Below are positions 16,510-24,366 of a stretch of 64,000 nt of DNA, piece by piece (positions within the stretch are counted from its first letter, which is position 1; every line of letters begins with the position of its first letter). Under the pieces are notes generated by a model that worked only from the letters and a program-made list of their open reading frames with translations, had not been told where the DNA came from and made no database searches. This DNA comes from Streptomyces althioticus. GTDB taxonomy: Bacteria > Actinomycetota > Actinomycetes > Streptomycetales > Streptomycetaceae. The translations under genes were made by a program, and so were the position numbers. The stretch covers positions 1-64,000 of the forward strand of contig BMSW01000001.1 of assembly GCA_014649355.1 (NCBI GenBank). The letters run 5' to 3'.

Positions 16510-16774
16510 CTGGGACGACCGCGCTGCGTTATCGAACGTTAATAGACGCGGGGGCCGGATTCCAAGCCGTTCCTCTTGATCGTTAACGATTTCCGCGTGG
16601 ACTTAAGCGCCACGAGCGGGCGAAAACGGGCGAGTTGACTGCGCCTCGGACGACCGGCCGAACCTGACGGTTCGTCAGTTGTTATGCGTTGCGGCGCCGT
16701 TCGCTCACTGTGCGTGAAAGGCGGAGTGGAGGGCGCGTGAAGGGGCGGGCAACGAGCGCCGTCATGGAAAAGCA
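16510..16774. other. Upstream region of the riboswitch-M23 unit
   Basis: No gene. It contains two perfect palindromic motifs: ATCGTTAACGAT (16579-16590) and CTGACG-GTT-CGTCAG (16664-16678). On the minus strand TTGGAA followed by TATTAA after about 15 bases could be the promoter for the riboswitch transcript. The palindromes are candidate operators, with no identified binder. Confidence 0.4.
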
Positions 16775-16810
16775 CCGAGGGCCGAAACCCTTTCGGATTC
16801 CGGCCCTCGG
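16775..16810 (-). terminator. Terminator after tRNA-fMet
   Basis: Arms CCGAGGGCCG / CGGCCCTCGG form a perfect ten-base stem immediately downstream of the tRNA on the minus strand. Confidence 0.75.
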
Positions 16811-16817
16811 CCTTCAG

Positions 16818-16891
16818 TAGCGGGGACAGGATTTGAACCTGCGACCTCTGGGTTATGAGCCCAGCGAGCTACCGAGCTGCTCCACCCCGCG
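16818..16891 (-). tRNA. tRNA-fMet (CAU), initiator
   Basis: Folds as a full cloverleaf with anticodon CAU in CTCATAA. Initiator features are present: three G-C pairs (GGG/CCC) at the foot of the anticodon stem, and an unpaired first base (C1 opposite U72). The discriminator is A; CCA is not encoded. Confidence 0.93.
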
Positions 16892-16955
16892 TCGGTAAAC
16901 ACGAGTGTACGGCATCCACGGGGTCCGATGCACATCGCTTCCCCGGCGGGCGCGA

Positions 16956-18089
16956 TCAGCCGCCCAGCAGGTGCGCGTTCGGCGCCTTCGCGCGCTGCTC
17001 GAACTCCGGCAGCACCAGCACCGTGGCGCCCCCGTCCGCCAGGACGGCGCTGCCGTCGGCGTCCGTCACGAAGGTGTCCGGCTCCCGCCAGGCCGTGACC
17101 ACCCGGCGCACCCCCGCGTCCAGGATCAGCCGCGCGCAGGGTGCCGGACGGGACGCGCGGCGGGCGCACGGCTCCAGGCTGGAGTAGACGGTGGCGCCGG
17201 CCAGCCGCGGGTCGGTGGGGTCGGCCTTGGCGAGCGCGGCCTCCTCCGCGTGCACCACCGGGTCGTCGCCCTCCCGGGAGTGGCCCCGCGCCAGCTCGGT
17301 CCCGTCGGCGGCGACCACGACCGCGCCGACGCTGAACGCGGTCTCGGAGGGCGGGCACTGTGCGGCCAGGTCGCAGGCGAGGGCGAGCCAGTGACGGTCG
17401 GCGGCGGACGGCAGCGCGCCGGTGCCGGGCGCGGTGGGTTCGTAGCGCGTCAGGACGACGTCGCCGACGGGCCGGGTCTCCACCAGGCGCAGCCGCCCGC
17501 CCTGGTAGGAGCCGGGGCCGAACAGGCGGGGGGCGTCCGGGTCGCCGACGAACAGCGGGGCGAGGACGAGCTGGAGCTCGTCGGCGAGGCCCTCGGTCGT
17601 CAGCTGGGTGTGGATCCGCCCGCCGCCCTCCACCATCAGCCGCCGCACCCCGCGCACGTCGTGCAGGTGCTCCAGCAGCGGCCGCCACTCCACGGTGTCG
17701 CCGAGCGGCACGACGTCGGCGGCGATGCCCAGGGCTCGGGCGCGTTCGGCGCCCTTGCCGGTGGTGTAGAGGACCTTCTCGCCGCCGGTGTGCCAGAAGC
17801 GGGCCGCAGGGTCCAGGTCCCCGGAGCCGCTCACTGTGACCTTCAGCGGGTACTCGGGCAGGCCGTCGGCGACCCGGGCGGCGCGCCGCTCGGTCGAGTT
17901 GACCAGCAGCCGGGGGTTGTCGGCGCGGATCGTGCCCGCGCCGACCAGGATGGCGTCCACGGACGCCCGGACCTCGTCGACCCGGTCGAAGTCGGCCGGG
18001 CTCGACAGCAGCAGCCGCTCAGGGCCGGTGTCGTCCAGGTAGCCGTCGAGGGAGACGGCGGCGGACAGCAGGACGTACGGGTACGGCAT
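16956..18089 (-). CDS. Reductase-deaminase fusion, RibD-like with inverted domain order
   Basis: 377 residues. The N-terminal half is a RibD-C/DHFR-like reductase (SAAVSLDGYLDD, GAGTIRADNPRLL, RLMVEGGGRIHTQL); the C-terminal half (about 235-350) is a zinc cytidine-deaminase fold with HAEEAAL and EPC...PAPC. In canonical RibD, which acts in riboflavin synthesis, the deaminase comes first, so the order here is swapped. The chemistry is probably deamination and reduction of a ribosylamino-pyrimidine-like substrate. Whether it serves riboflavin or a related deazaflavin/pterin route cannot be told: no rib genes are adjacent. The start has GGGAGAG about nine bases upstream. Confidence 0.8.
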   Translation of the reverse strand: MPYPYVLLSAAVSLDGYLDDTGPERLLLSSPADFDRVDEVRASVDAILVGAGTIRADNPRLLVNSTERRAARVADGLPEYPLKVTVSGSGDLDPAARFWHTGGEKVLYTTGKGAERARALGIAADVVPLGDTVEWRPLLEHLHDVRGVRRLMVEGGGRIHTQLTTEGLADELQLVLAPLFVGDPDAPRLFGPGSYQGGRLRLVETRPVGDVVLTRYEPTAPGTGALPSAADRHWLALACDLAAQCPPSETAFSVGAVVVAADGTELARGHSREGDDPVVHAEEAALAKADPTDPRLAGATVYSSLEPCARRASRPAPCARLILDAGVRRVVTAWREPDTFVTDADGSAVLADGGATVLVLPEFEQRAKAPNAHLLGG

Positions 18090-18175
18090 CGGCGGGCTCT
18101 CCCGGGTGCGGGCGGCGGCGGGACCGCTGCGCGGTCCGGCTCCAGTCTGGCAACCCGTGCCGCCGGGGGCGGAGG

Positions 18176-18835
18176 TCAGGGCTCGATCAGGCCGACCCGG
18201 ATGGCGTACCGGGTGAGCTCAAGGCGGTCCCTCAGGCCCAGCTTGGCGAGCAGGTTGGCGCGGTGCCGCTCCACCGTCTTGGGGCTGATCACCAGCATGT
18301 CCGCGATCTGCTGCGAGGTGTGGCCCTCGGCGACGAGCTTGAGGATCTGCTCCTCGCGGTCCGTGATGGCCTTCGCGGGCAGGGAGCGGCCTTCCCGCGC
18401 GAGGTCGAGGTAGTTGTGGATGAGGGCGTTGACCGCCCCCGGGTAGAGGAAGGGCTCGCCCCGCATGGTGGCGTGACAGGCCTCCACGAGGTCGCGGTCG
18501 GCGACCGACTTGAGGACGTAGCCGGAGGCTCCGGCGGCCAGCGCCTCGAAGAAGAACTGCTCGTTGTCGTACATGGTCAGCACGAGGATCCGGGTCTCCG
18601 GCAGGGTGCGGGAGAGCTCACGGGCCGCCTGCAGGCCGGTCAGGCGCGGCATGGCGATGTCGAGGATGGCCAGGTCGGGGCGGTGCTCCCGGGCCAGTTC
18701 GAGGGCTTCGGCGCCGTCGGCGGCCTCCGCCACCACGGTCAGGTCCGGTTCGCCGTCCAGGATGAGACGGACCCCTCGACGGACCAGCGCGTGGTCGTCG
18801 GCGAGGAGGATGCGGGTGGGGGAGGCGTCTGTCAT
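18176..18835 (-). CDS. NarL/LuxR-type response regulator
   Basis: 219 residues. The receiver domain (about 5-120) has acidic pocket DDH, phospho-acceptor Asp in DLAILDIAMPRL and Lys in YVLKSV. A LuxR-type HTH (about 155-215, ITDREEQILKLVAEGHTSQQ to LVISPKTVERHR) follows. It is encoded 30 bases after the sensor kinase and surely pairs with it. It would regulate transcription as a dimer; target genes cannot be deduced. Confidence 0.92.
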   Translation of the reverse strand: MTDASPTRILLADDHALVRRGVRLILDGEPDLTVVAEAADGAEALELAREHRPDLAILDIAMPRLTGLQAARELSRTLPETRILVLTMYDNEQFFFEALAAGASGYVLKSVADRDLVEACHATMRGEPFLYPGAVNALIHNYLDLAREGRSLPAKAITDREEQILKLVAEGHTSQQIADMLVISPKTVERHRANLLAKLGLRDRLELTRYAIRVGLIEP

Positions 18836-18865
18836 GGTTCGGCGTTTCCGGTCGGGGGGCGTCGG

Positions 18866-20041
18866 TCACGGGGGCGGCGCGTGCGCGGGCGCGGAGCGGC
18901 GCACGACGGCCGGGATGGTCGAGGGAACGGACTTCCGCTCGGGTCGTACGGGGACGAGGACGTGCGCGGGGAAACGCGCGGGGACGGGCACGGCGAGCCG
19001 CAGCTCGGTGCCGCCGCCGTCCGCCCGGGGCTCCACGGTCAGCTCGGCGCCCACCAGCAGCGCCCGCTCCCGCATGCCGCGGATGCCGGCTCCCTCGTCG
19101 GCTCCGGCGATGCCGCGGCCGTCGTCGCGGACCCGCAGCTCGACCCCGCCCGGCGTGCGGCGCAGCGCCAGCTCGGCGCGGCGCGCCCCCGCGTGCCGCA
19201 CGACGTTGGTGAGGCCCTCCTGGGCGACCCGGTAGAGCACCAGCTCCGACTCCCGGTCCAGCTCGGGCAGGTCGGGGTCGAGGCAGTGCTGGACGGTCAG
19301 CCCGGGCCCGCCGAACTCGGTGGCGAGCGCCTTCAGCGCGCTGGCCAGGCCCAGCTCGTCCAGCACGCCGGGGCGCAGCCGGCGGGCGATCCGCCGGATC
19401 TCCTCCAGGGAGGCGCGGGTGGTCTCCTGCACCTGGCGCAGCTCGTCGCCGAGCTCGGCGGGGGCGTGGTCGGCGGCCCGCTTGAGCTGGAGCAGCACGG
19501 CGGTCAGTGACTGGCCGACCTCGTCGTGCAGCTCACGGGCGATACGGCGGCGCTCCGCCTCCTGCGCGGACAGGGCCCGCGCGCTGCTGGTGGCCCGCTC
19601 GTCCTCCAGCCGGTCCAGCATCGTGTTGTACGTGGTGATCAGCTCGGCGATCTCCCCGCGCCCGTCGACCGCGGTCCGGTGCCCCGGGCGGAGCAGGTCC
19701 GTGGTGTTCATGGCGCGGGTGAGGCGCTGCAGCGGCGCGAGTCCGACGCGCAGCAGCAGCGCGTTGGCCACGAGCATGGCGGCCAGGCCCACGGTGAGCA
19801 CCGCGGCCTCGGTGAGCAGCACCGGCGTGGACACGGTGACGGGTCCGAGGAGCAGGGCGGTGGCGACGATCAGCACGACGGCGTTCAGCAGGAAGATGCG
19901 CCAGAACAGAGGCACCCGGTTCCGCCTCCTCGCCGTCGTATGCTCAAGGCCCCGACGGCCCGCGGCCGGGGGCGCGGCGCGGGCCGTCACCGTCCAGCCT
20001 CCGCCCATGACCGGGCGGGCGCCATCGGTGACAGTCCCCAT
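18866..20041 (-). CDS. NarX/DesK-type sensor histidine kinase
   Basis: Up to 391 residues: two transmembrane segments (about 45-70 and 75-100), a HAMP-like region (APLQRLTRAMNTTDLL), a HisKA_3 dimerisation helix with the phospho-His in RRIARELHDEVGQSLTAVLL, and a C-terminal HATPase (VAQEGLTNVVRHA, DDGRGI, GIRGMRERA). There is almost no extracellular sensor domain, so it probably senses a membrane or intracellular cue. It is transcribed with the downstream response regulator. The start is uncertain: ATG 20041 and 20008, and a TTG nearer the first membrane helix, are all possible. Confidence 0.88.
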   Translation of the reverse strand: MGTVTDGARPVMGGGWTVTARAAPPAAGRRGLEHTTARRRNRVPLFWRIFLLNAVVLIVATALLLGPVTVSTPVLLTEAAVLTVGLAAMLVANALLLRVGLAPLQRLTRAMNTTDLLRPGHRTAVDGRGEIAELITTYNTMLDRLEDERATSSARALSAQEAERRRIARELHDEVGQSLTAVLLQLKRAADHAPAELGDELRQVQETTRASLEEIRRIARRLRPGVLDELGLASALKALATEFGGPGLTVQHCLDPDLPELDRESELVLYRVAQEGLTNVVRHAGARRAELALRRTPGGVELRVRDDGRGIAGADEGAGIRGMRERALLVGAELTVEPRADGGGTELRLAVPVPARFPAHVLVPVRPERKSVPSTIPAVVRRSAPAHAPPP

Positions 20042-20306
20042 TTTCCCGGCGTGTGCGGACCCCTGCCCACGCTCGTGTGCGTGCCGGTCCCCCCTGGAGT
20101 TGGGGGGCGCGACGGATGGCTCGGGCCGTGCGCCCCGGGAGACGCTGGAGGCACCGTACCGGGCGGGTGACGACCTCGGCAGACGGGCAAACTCCTGGAT
20201 ATCGGCCCGAGTTCACGGCATGCCGGCGGTTCGCGCACGTCCCGGTGTCCGGAGCGACGGCCGTCGACGGTGTGACCGGACGGCCACCCCCTGGGAAGGA
20301 GGAGCC

Positions 20307-20597
20307 GTGCCCCAGTCCGACGACGACCGCCTGGTCGATCTCGCGGCCCGACTCGAGCACGAGGACCCCCGTTTCGCCCGCTCCCTCGCCGCCGGCCGCC
20401 CGACCCGCCCGCGCGAGTACCGGCGGACCAGCGCCTGGTGGGTGCTGATCGCGGGGCTGGGCATGCTGGTCGCGGGCATCGTCGTGCCCGACGGGCTGCT
20501 GATCGCGGCCGGCCTGGTGACCAGCGGTATCGGCGTGCAGCTCATCGACCCCTACGAGCGGCCGGGCGACGACGTCCGGCGCCCGTCCCCGCGCTGA
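20307..20597 (+). CDS. DUF3040 membrane protein
   Basis: 96-residue protein opening with the typical DUF3040 segment LVDLAARLEHEDPRFARSL, then two closely spaced hydrophobic stretches (SAWWVLIAGLGMLVAGIVV and GLLIAAGLVTSGIGVQL). AAGGAGGA sits just upstream of the GTG. The family is common and uncharacterised in actinobacteria, and is probably a small inner-membrane protein. It is divergent from the two-component system and followed by a strong terminator. Confidence 0.85.
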   Translation: MPQSDDDRLVDLAARLEHEDPRFARSLAAGRPTRPREYRRTSAWWVLIAGLGMLVAGIVVPDGLLIAAGLVTSGIGVQLIDPYERPGDDVRRPSPR

Positions 20598-20618
20598 GCC
20601 GCCCCTTCCGGAGAACAC

Positions 20619-20659
20619 GAACGGCGCTCGCACCGGCCAGGCCGGTACGAGCGCCGTTC
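20619..20659. terminator. Bidirectional terminator (DUF3040 / tRNA-Lys)
   Basis: GAACGGCGCTCG / CGAGCGCCGTTC arms with an inner CACCGGCC / GGCCGGT extension form a long, stable stem between the convergent DUF3040 gene and tRNA-Lys. Confidence 0.8.
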
Positions 20660-20691
20660 GCCGCGTCGGGGGGTTCCCCTCCGGCGGGAGG

Positions 20692-20764
20692 TAGGCCCTG
20701 TGGGACTCGAACCCACAACCAATGGATTAAAAGTCCACTGCTCTGCCAATTGAGCTAAGGGCCC
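20692..20764 (-). tRNA. tRNA-Lys (UUU)
   Basis: Cloverleaf with anticodon UUU in CTTTTAA, T-arm GTGGGTTCGAGTCCCAC, discriminator A and no encoded CCA. The acceptor stem closes with a G1-U72 wobble. Confidence 0.95.
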
Positions 20765-20917
20765 TTGGCGATGTTGCCTCCCCGAGCATAGCCGGACGTG
20801 GCCGGGGAGCCGATCGGGTATCGGCAGGCGCGTGGCGGCCGGAGGGGGCACACGCGCGCGAGGGCCCGCGCGACGGGTGTCGCGCGGGCCCTCGGCGGTC
20901 GGTCCGGTGAGGCGGTG

Positions 20918-23074
20918 TCAGCCGTTGCGCTTCCAGCGCGGCTTGTCCTCGCGGCGCTGGAACGAGCCGCCGCCGCGGTGGTCGTCACGACGGCCGTAGG
21001 GGCGGTCGTGACCGCCGGAGCGGAAGCCCGGGCGGTCGCCCTGACGGTCGCGGTTGAACGGGCGGTCGCTGCCCCGGTGGCCGGGACGGTCGTCACGGCG
21101 GAAGCCGCCGCGGTCGCCGCCGTCACGGCGCTCGAAGGAACGGCCACCGCGGTCGCCGCGGTCGTCACGGCGGTCGAAGGAACGGCCGCCACGGTCGTCA
21201 CGGCGGTCGTCGCGACGGAAGCCGCCACGGTCACCACGGTCACGGTTGAAGCCGCCACGGTCCCCACGGTCGTCACGGCGGTCGTCACGGCGGAACCCGC
21301 CGCGGTCGCCGCGGTCGTCACGGCGCTCGAAGGAACGGCCGCCACGGTCGTCACGGCGGTCGTCGCGACGGAAGCCGCCACGGTCACCACGGTCACGGTT
21401 GAAGCCGCCACGGTCCCCACGGTCGTCCCGGCGGAACCCACCACGGTCGCCGCGGTCCCCACGGTCGTCGCGGCGGAAGTTGCCACGGTCACCGCGGTCG
21501 CCCCGGCGGAAGCCGCCGCGGTCGTCCCGGTCGTCACGCCGCTCGTACGGGGCCGAGGCCGCCGGGCGCTCGGTCCGCTCGACGTCCCGCGCGGTCGGCT
21601 GCTCCGGCAGCGTCACCTCGGCCTCGGCCACCACGGCGGCCGCCTCGGCGATCACGGCCTGCGGGTCCTCGCCCCGCTCACGCGCGGAGCGGGCCAGCAG
21701 CCGGTCGGCCTCCTCACGCAGCTCGGTGGCGCGGCGCTGGGCACGCTCCAGCTCCTTGGTGAGCTGGGCGACCTCGCGCTCGGCCTGCTGTGCGGCGTTG
21801 CCGGCCGACTCGGCCTGCACCTCGGTCATGGACCGGGCGCCGGTGATCTCGGCGACCTCCGGGTCGAAGGCCGCGCCGCCCTGGATGATGTGGCGCGTGG
21901 CGTCGACGCCCGCGTCCTCCATCAGGCGGAAGATCTGGCGCCGCTGGTGCGGCAGCGACAGGGAGACGACCGTGCCGGTGCGGCCGGCGCGCGCGGTGCG
22001 GCCGGCGCGGTGCAGGTAGTCCTTGTGGTCGCCGGCCGGGTCGACGTTCAGCACCAGGTCGATGCCGTCGACGTGGATGCCGCGGGCGGCGACGTCGGTG
22101 GCAACCAGGACGTTGACGTAGCCGTCCTTGAAGTCGGCGAGGGTGCGGGTGCGGGCGCCCTGGGTCATGCCGCCGTGCAGCGCGTCGGCCTTCACGCCGG
22201 CGTCGCGCAACTGCTCGGCGACGCGGTCGGCGCCGAGCTGGGTGCGGACGAAGATGATGGTGCGGCCCTTGCGGGAGGCGATGGCCGCGGTGACCGGCGC
22301 CTTGTCCTTGGGCTTCACGACGAGGATGTGGTGCGACATGGTCGTCACCGCGCCCTGCGCCGCGTCCACCTCGTGCGACACCGGGGAGTCGAGGTAGCGG
22401 TCGACGAGGGTCTTGATCTCGTTCTCCATGGTGGCGGAGAAGAGCATGCGCTGACCGCCCGCGGGGACCTGGTCGAGCAGCTCCGTCACCTCGGGCATGA
22501 AGCCGAGGTCGGACATCTGGTCGGCCTCGTCGAGGACCGCGATCTCCACGTTCTCGAGGGAGCAGGCGCCGCGGTTGATGATGTCGCGCAGCCGTCCCGG
22601 GGTGGCGACGAGGACGTCGACGCCGCGCTCGAGGGCGTAGATCTGGTTGCCCATGGACGTGCCGCCGCAGACGACCTTCATCTTGAGGCCGAGGACGTCG
22701 CCGTAGGGCTGGAGGGCGTCGGCCACCTGCATGGCCAGCTCGCGGGTCGGCGTCAGGATGACGGCGCGCGGCTTGTGCTTCTCGGTGCGGCCGCCGGCGA
22801 GCTGCGCCAGGGTCGGCAGACCGAAGGAGAGGGTCTTGCCGGAGCCGGTGCGGCCGCGGCCGAGGATGTCCTTGCCGGCCAGGGCGTCCGGGATGGTCGC
22901 GGCCTGGATCGGGAAGGGGGTGGTCACGCCGTTCTGCGCGAGCTTGCGCACGACGCCCTCGGGCAGACCGAGGGAGGCGAAGGTGATCTCGGGGGCCGCC
23001 GTCTCGGCGGCGGTGGTGTCGGTGTCCTCGGTGTTCTCGGGCACGACGACGTGATCAGTACTGGCGATGGGCAT
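20918..23074 (-). CDS. DEAD-box ATP-dependent RNA helicase with RDDRGDRGG tail
   Basis: 718 residues. The helicase core (about 35-400) has Q motif, GRGRTGSGKT, PTRELA, DEAD (VLDEADQMSDLGF), SAT and HRAGRTARAG. A coiled-coil-like linker (about 425-480) is followed by about 215 residues of RDD/RGDRGG/RGGF repeats, an RGG-like RNA-binding and phase-separating tail; it ends RWKRNG. It resembles RhlE/CsdA-type enzymes that remodel structured RNA in ribosome assembly and cold adaptation. ATG 23074 is preferred over the longer frame to 23119. The 5' region of over 200 bases upstream suits post-transcriptional control. The repeat DNA includes near-identical segments at about 21190-21275 and 21345-21430. 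Confidence 0.9.
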   Translation of the reverse strand: MPIASTDHVVVPENTEDTDTTAAETAAPEITFASLGLPEGVVRKLAQNGVTTPFPIQAATIPDALAGKDILGRGRTGSGKTLSFGLPTLAQLAGGRTEKHKPRAVILTPTRELAMQVADALQPYGDVLGLKMKVVCGGTSMGNQIYALERGVDVLVATPGRLRDIINRGACSLENVEIAVLDEADQMSDLGFMPEVTELLDQVPAGGQRMLFSATMENEIKTLVDRYLDSPVSHEVDAAQGAVTTMSHHILVVKPKDKAPVTAAIASRKGRTIIFVRTQLGADRVAEQLRDAGVKADALHGGMTQGARTRTLADFKDGYVNVLVATDVAARGIHVDGIDLVLNVDPAGDHKDYLHRAGRTARAGRTGTVVSLSLPHQRRQIFRLMEDAGVDATRHIIQGGAAFDPEVAEITGARSMTEVQAESAGNAAQQAEREVAQLTKELERAQRRATELREEADRLLARSARERGEDPQAVIAEAAAVVAEAEVTLPEQPTARDVERTERPAASAPYERRDDRDDRGGFRRGDRGDRGNFRRDDRGDRGDRGGFRRDDRGDRGGFNRDRGDRGGFRRDDRRDDRGGRSFERRDDRGDRGGFRRDDRRDDRGDRGGFNRDRGDRGGFRRDDRRDDRGGRSFDRRDDRGDRGGRSFERRDGGDRGGFRRDDRPGHRGSDRPFNRDRQGDRPGFRSGGHDRPYGRRDDHRGGGSFQRREDKPRWKRNG

Positions 23075-23309
23075 ACGAATGCGAAACCTTCCGGAGTCTC
23101 TTCGGCACGCGCCCGTCAACTCCGTGATTCGCAGTTCGCAATTACGACCGCCTCAATGCGGTCCACCACGGCAAGGGAGAGAGTACGCGCCACACGGCGC
23201 GCTCTGTTGGCGCCGGGCAAATAGGATCAAACGATCTGCCACCATACGCACCCTGGTCCCTCGGATGCAAATCAGCAGGTGAGAAGCGTGCGGCGGGGCC
23301 GCGCCGACA

Positions 23310-23858
23310 CTAGGCCGGTGCCCCCGCCCGCGGTGCGGGCTCCCGCTGGGCGAGCTGGGTGTCGGGCGGCTGGTGGGCGGACGAGGAGGGCTCGGCCTGG
23401 GTCGGTTCGGACGTCGGCCCGGGGTCCTGCGGCGGGTCCGAGGGCTGCTGGTCCGGGGTCCGGCTGGGCTCGGGCGGGTCGGGGCGGTCGTCGGGGGTCG
23501 GACGCGCGGGGCCGTCCGGGCCGCCGCCGTCGGACGCGGGGCGGCTCTCGTCGGCGGACGGCCGGTCGCCGGAGGGGGACGGGCGCTCGCCCTTGCGCTT
23601 CTTCTTCCCGTCCTTCCCGTCCTCGTCCTTGCCGTCCTTCTCGTCGCGCCCGCCGTCGGCCCCGGCCGCTCCCTGGCCGGCCTTGCCGCCCACCCGGTCG
23701 GTGCCGCCGTCCGGGGCCTCGCCGCCCGGGCGTCCCGCGGAGTGGGAGGGCGCCGCCTTTCCTCCGGCGTCGTCGTCACCCACGCTCACGCATCCGGCGG
23801 CGGCGGCGACGGCCACGACCGTGGCGGCCAGGCGGACGGGTACGTACAAGCGGCGCAC
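23310..23858 (-). CDS. Low-complexity secreted lipoprotein
   Basis: 182 residues. A basic n-region and hydrophobic stretch end in a lipobox AAAGC at residue 22, so it is predicted to be lipid-anchored outside the cell. The mature part lacks a folded domain: Gly/Asp-rich, then a Lys/Asp run (DGKDEDGKDGKKKRKG), then Pro/Ser/Asp-rich to the end. GTG 23858 has GGAGG seven bases upstream. It was not recognised beyond this and may be a spacer or cell-wall-associated protein. Confidence 0.7.
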   Translation of the reverse strand: MRRLYVPVRLAATVVAVAAAAGCVSVGDDDAGGKAAPSHSAGRPGGEAPDGGTDRVGGKAGQGAAGADGGRDEKDGKDEDGKDGKKKRKGERPSPSGDRPSADESRPASDGGGPDGPARPTPDDRPDPPEPSRTPDQQPSDPPQDPGPTSEPTQAEPSSSAHQPPDTQLAQREPAPRAGAPA

Positions 23859-23931
23859 GGGGCCACCTCCGGTTGGAGTACAGGGTCGACAACCCCAACT
23901 CCCGTCACCCGCAGGAGGACACGCGGACGGC

Positions 23932-24357
23932 CTATCCGTAGCCGAGCGCGTGCAGCCGGGCGTCGTCGATCCCGAAGTGGTGCGCGATCTCGTGCACCAC
24001 CGTGATCTCGGTCTCCGTGACCACGTCCTCCCGGGACTCGCACATCCGCAGGGTCGGCCCCCGGTAGATCGTGATGCGGTCGGGCAGCACCCCGGCGTAC
24101 CACTCCCCCCGCTCCGTCAGCGGCGTCCCCTCGTAGAGCCCGAGCAGCTCCGGGTCGTCCGCCGGCGGCTCGTCCTCCACGAACACCGCGACGTTGTCCA
24201 TGAGCCGCGTCAGCTCCGGGGGGATCCGGTCGAGCGCCTCGGCGACCAGCTCCTCGAACTCCTCGCGCGTCATCTCCAGCACGAAGCCATTGTCGGGGAC
24301 GATCGGTCCGTACGAGAGGCGGGCGACGCCCGCATATCCGGCCGCCCGTACGGGCAT
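23932..24357 (-). CDS. Zincin-like metallopeptidase family protein
   Basis: Up to 141 residues of the small actinobacterial zincin family: MTREEFEELVAEALDRIP near residue 29, then the metal site TVVHEIAHHFGI (HExxH) and an acidic residue downstream in IDDARL. Peptidase activity is not demonstrated for the family as far as I know. The start is unclear: ATG 24357 lies only nine bases from the start of the divergent phosphoesterase gene. The internal GTG and ATG in VLEMTREEF are alternatives, but the N-terminal YGPIVPDNGFVLEM segment looks conserved, favouring the longer form. Confidence 0.8.
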   Translation of the reverse strand: MPVRAAGYAGVARLSYGPIVPDNGFVLEMTREEFEELVAEALDRIPPELTRLMDNVAVFVEDEPPADDPELLGLYEGTPLTERGEWYAGVLPDRITIYRGPTLRMCESREDVVTETEITVVHEIAHHFGIDDARLHALGYG

Positions 24358-24366
24358 AGGGGATCA

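Noticed and set aside
21100..21500. Regular repeats resembling a CRISPR array
   Set aside because: The periodicity encodes RDDRGDRGG in frame within the helicase; there are no unique spacers of constant length and no cas genes.
20798..23224. 808-residue plus-strand open frame opposite the DEAD-box gene
   Set aside because: Ala/Val/Thr low complexity mirrors the RGG repeat and helicase codons; it is an antisense shadow of a well-supported gene in GC-rich DNA.
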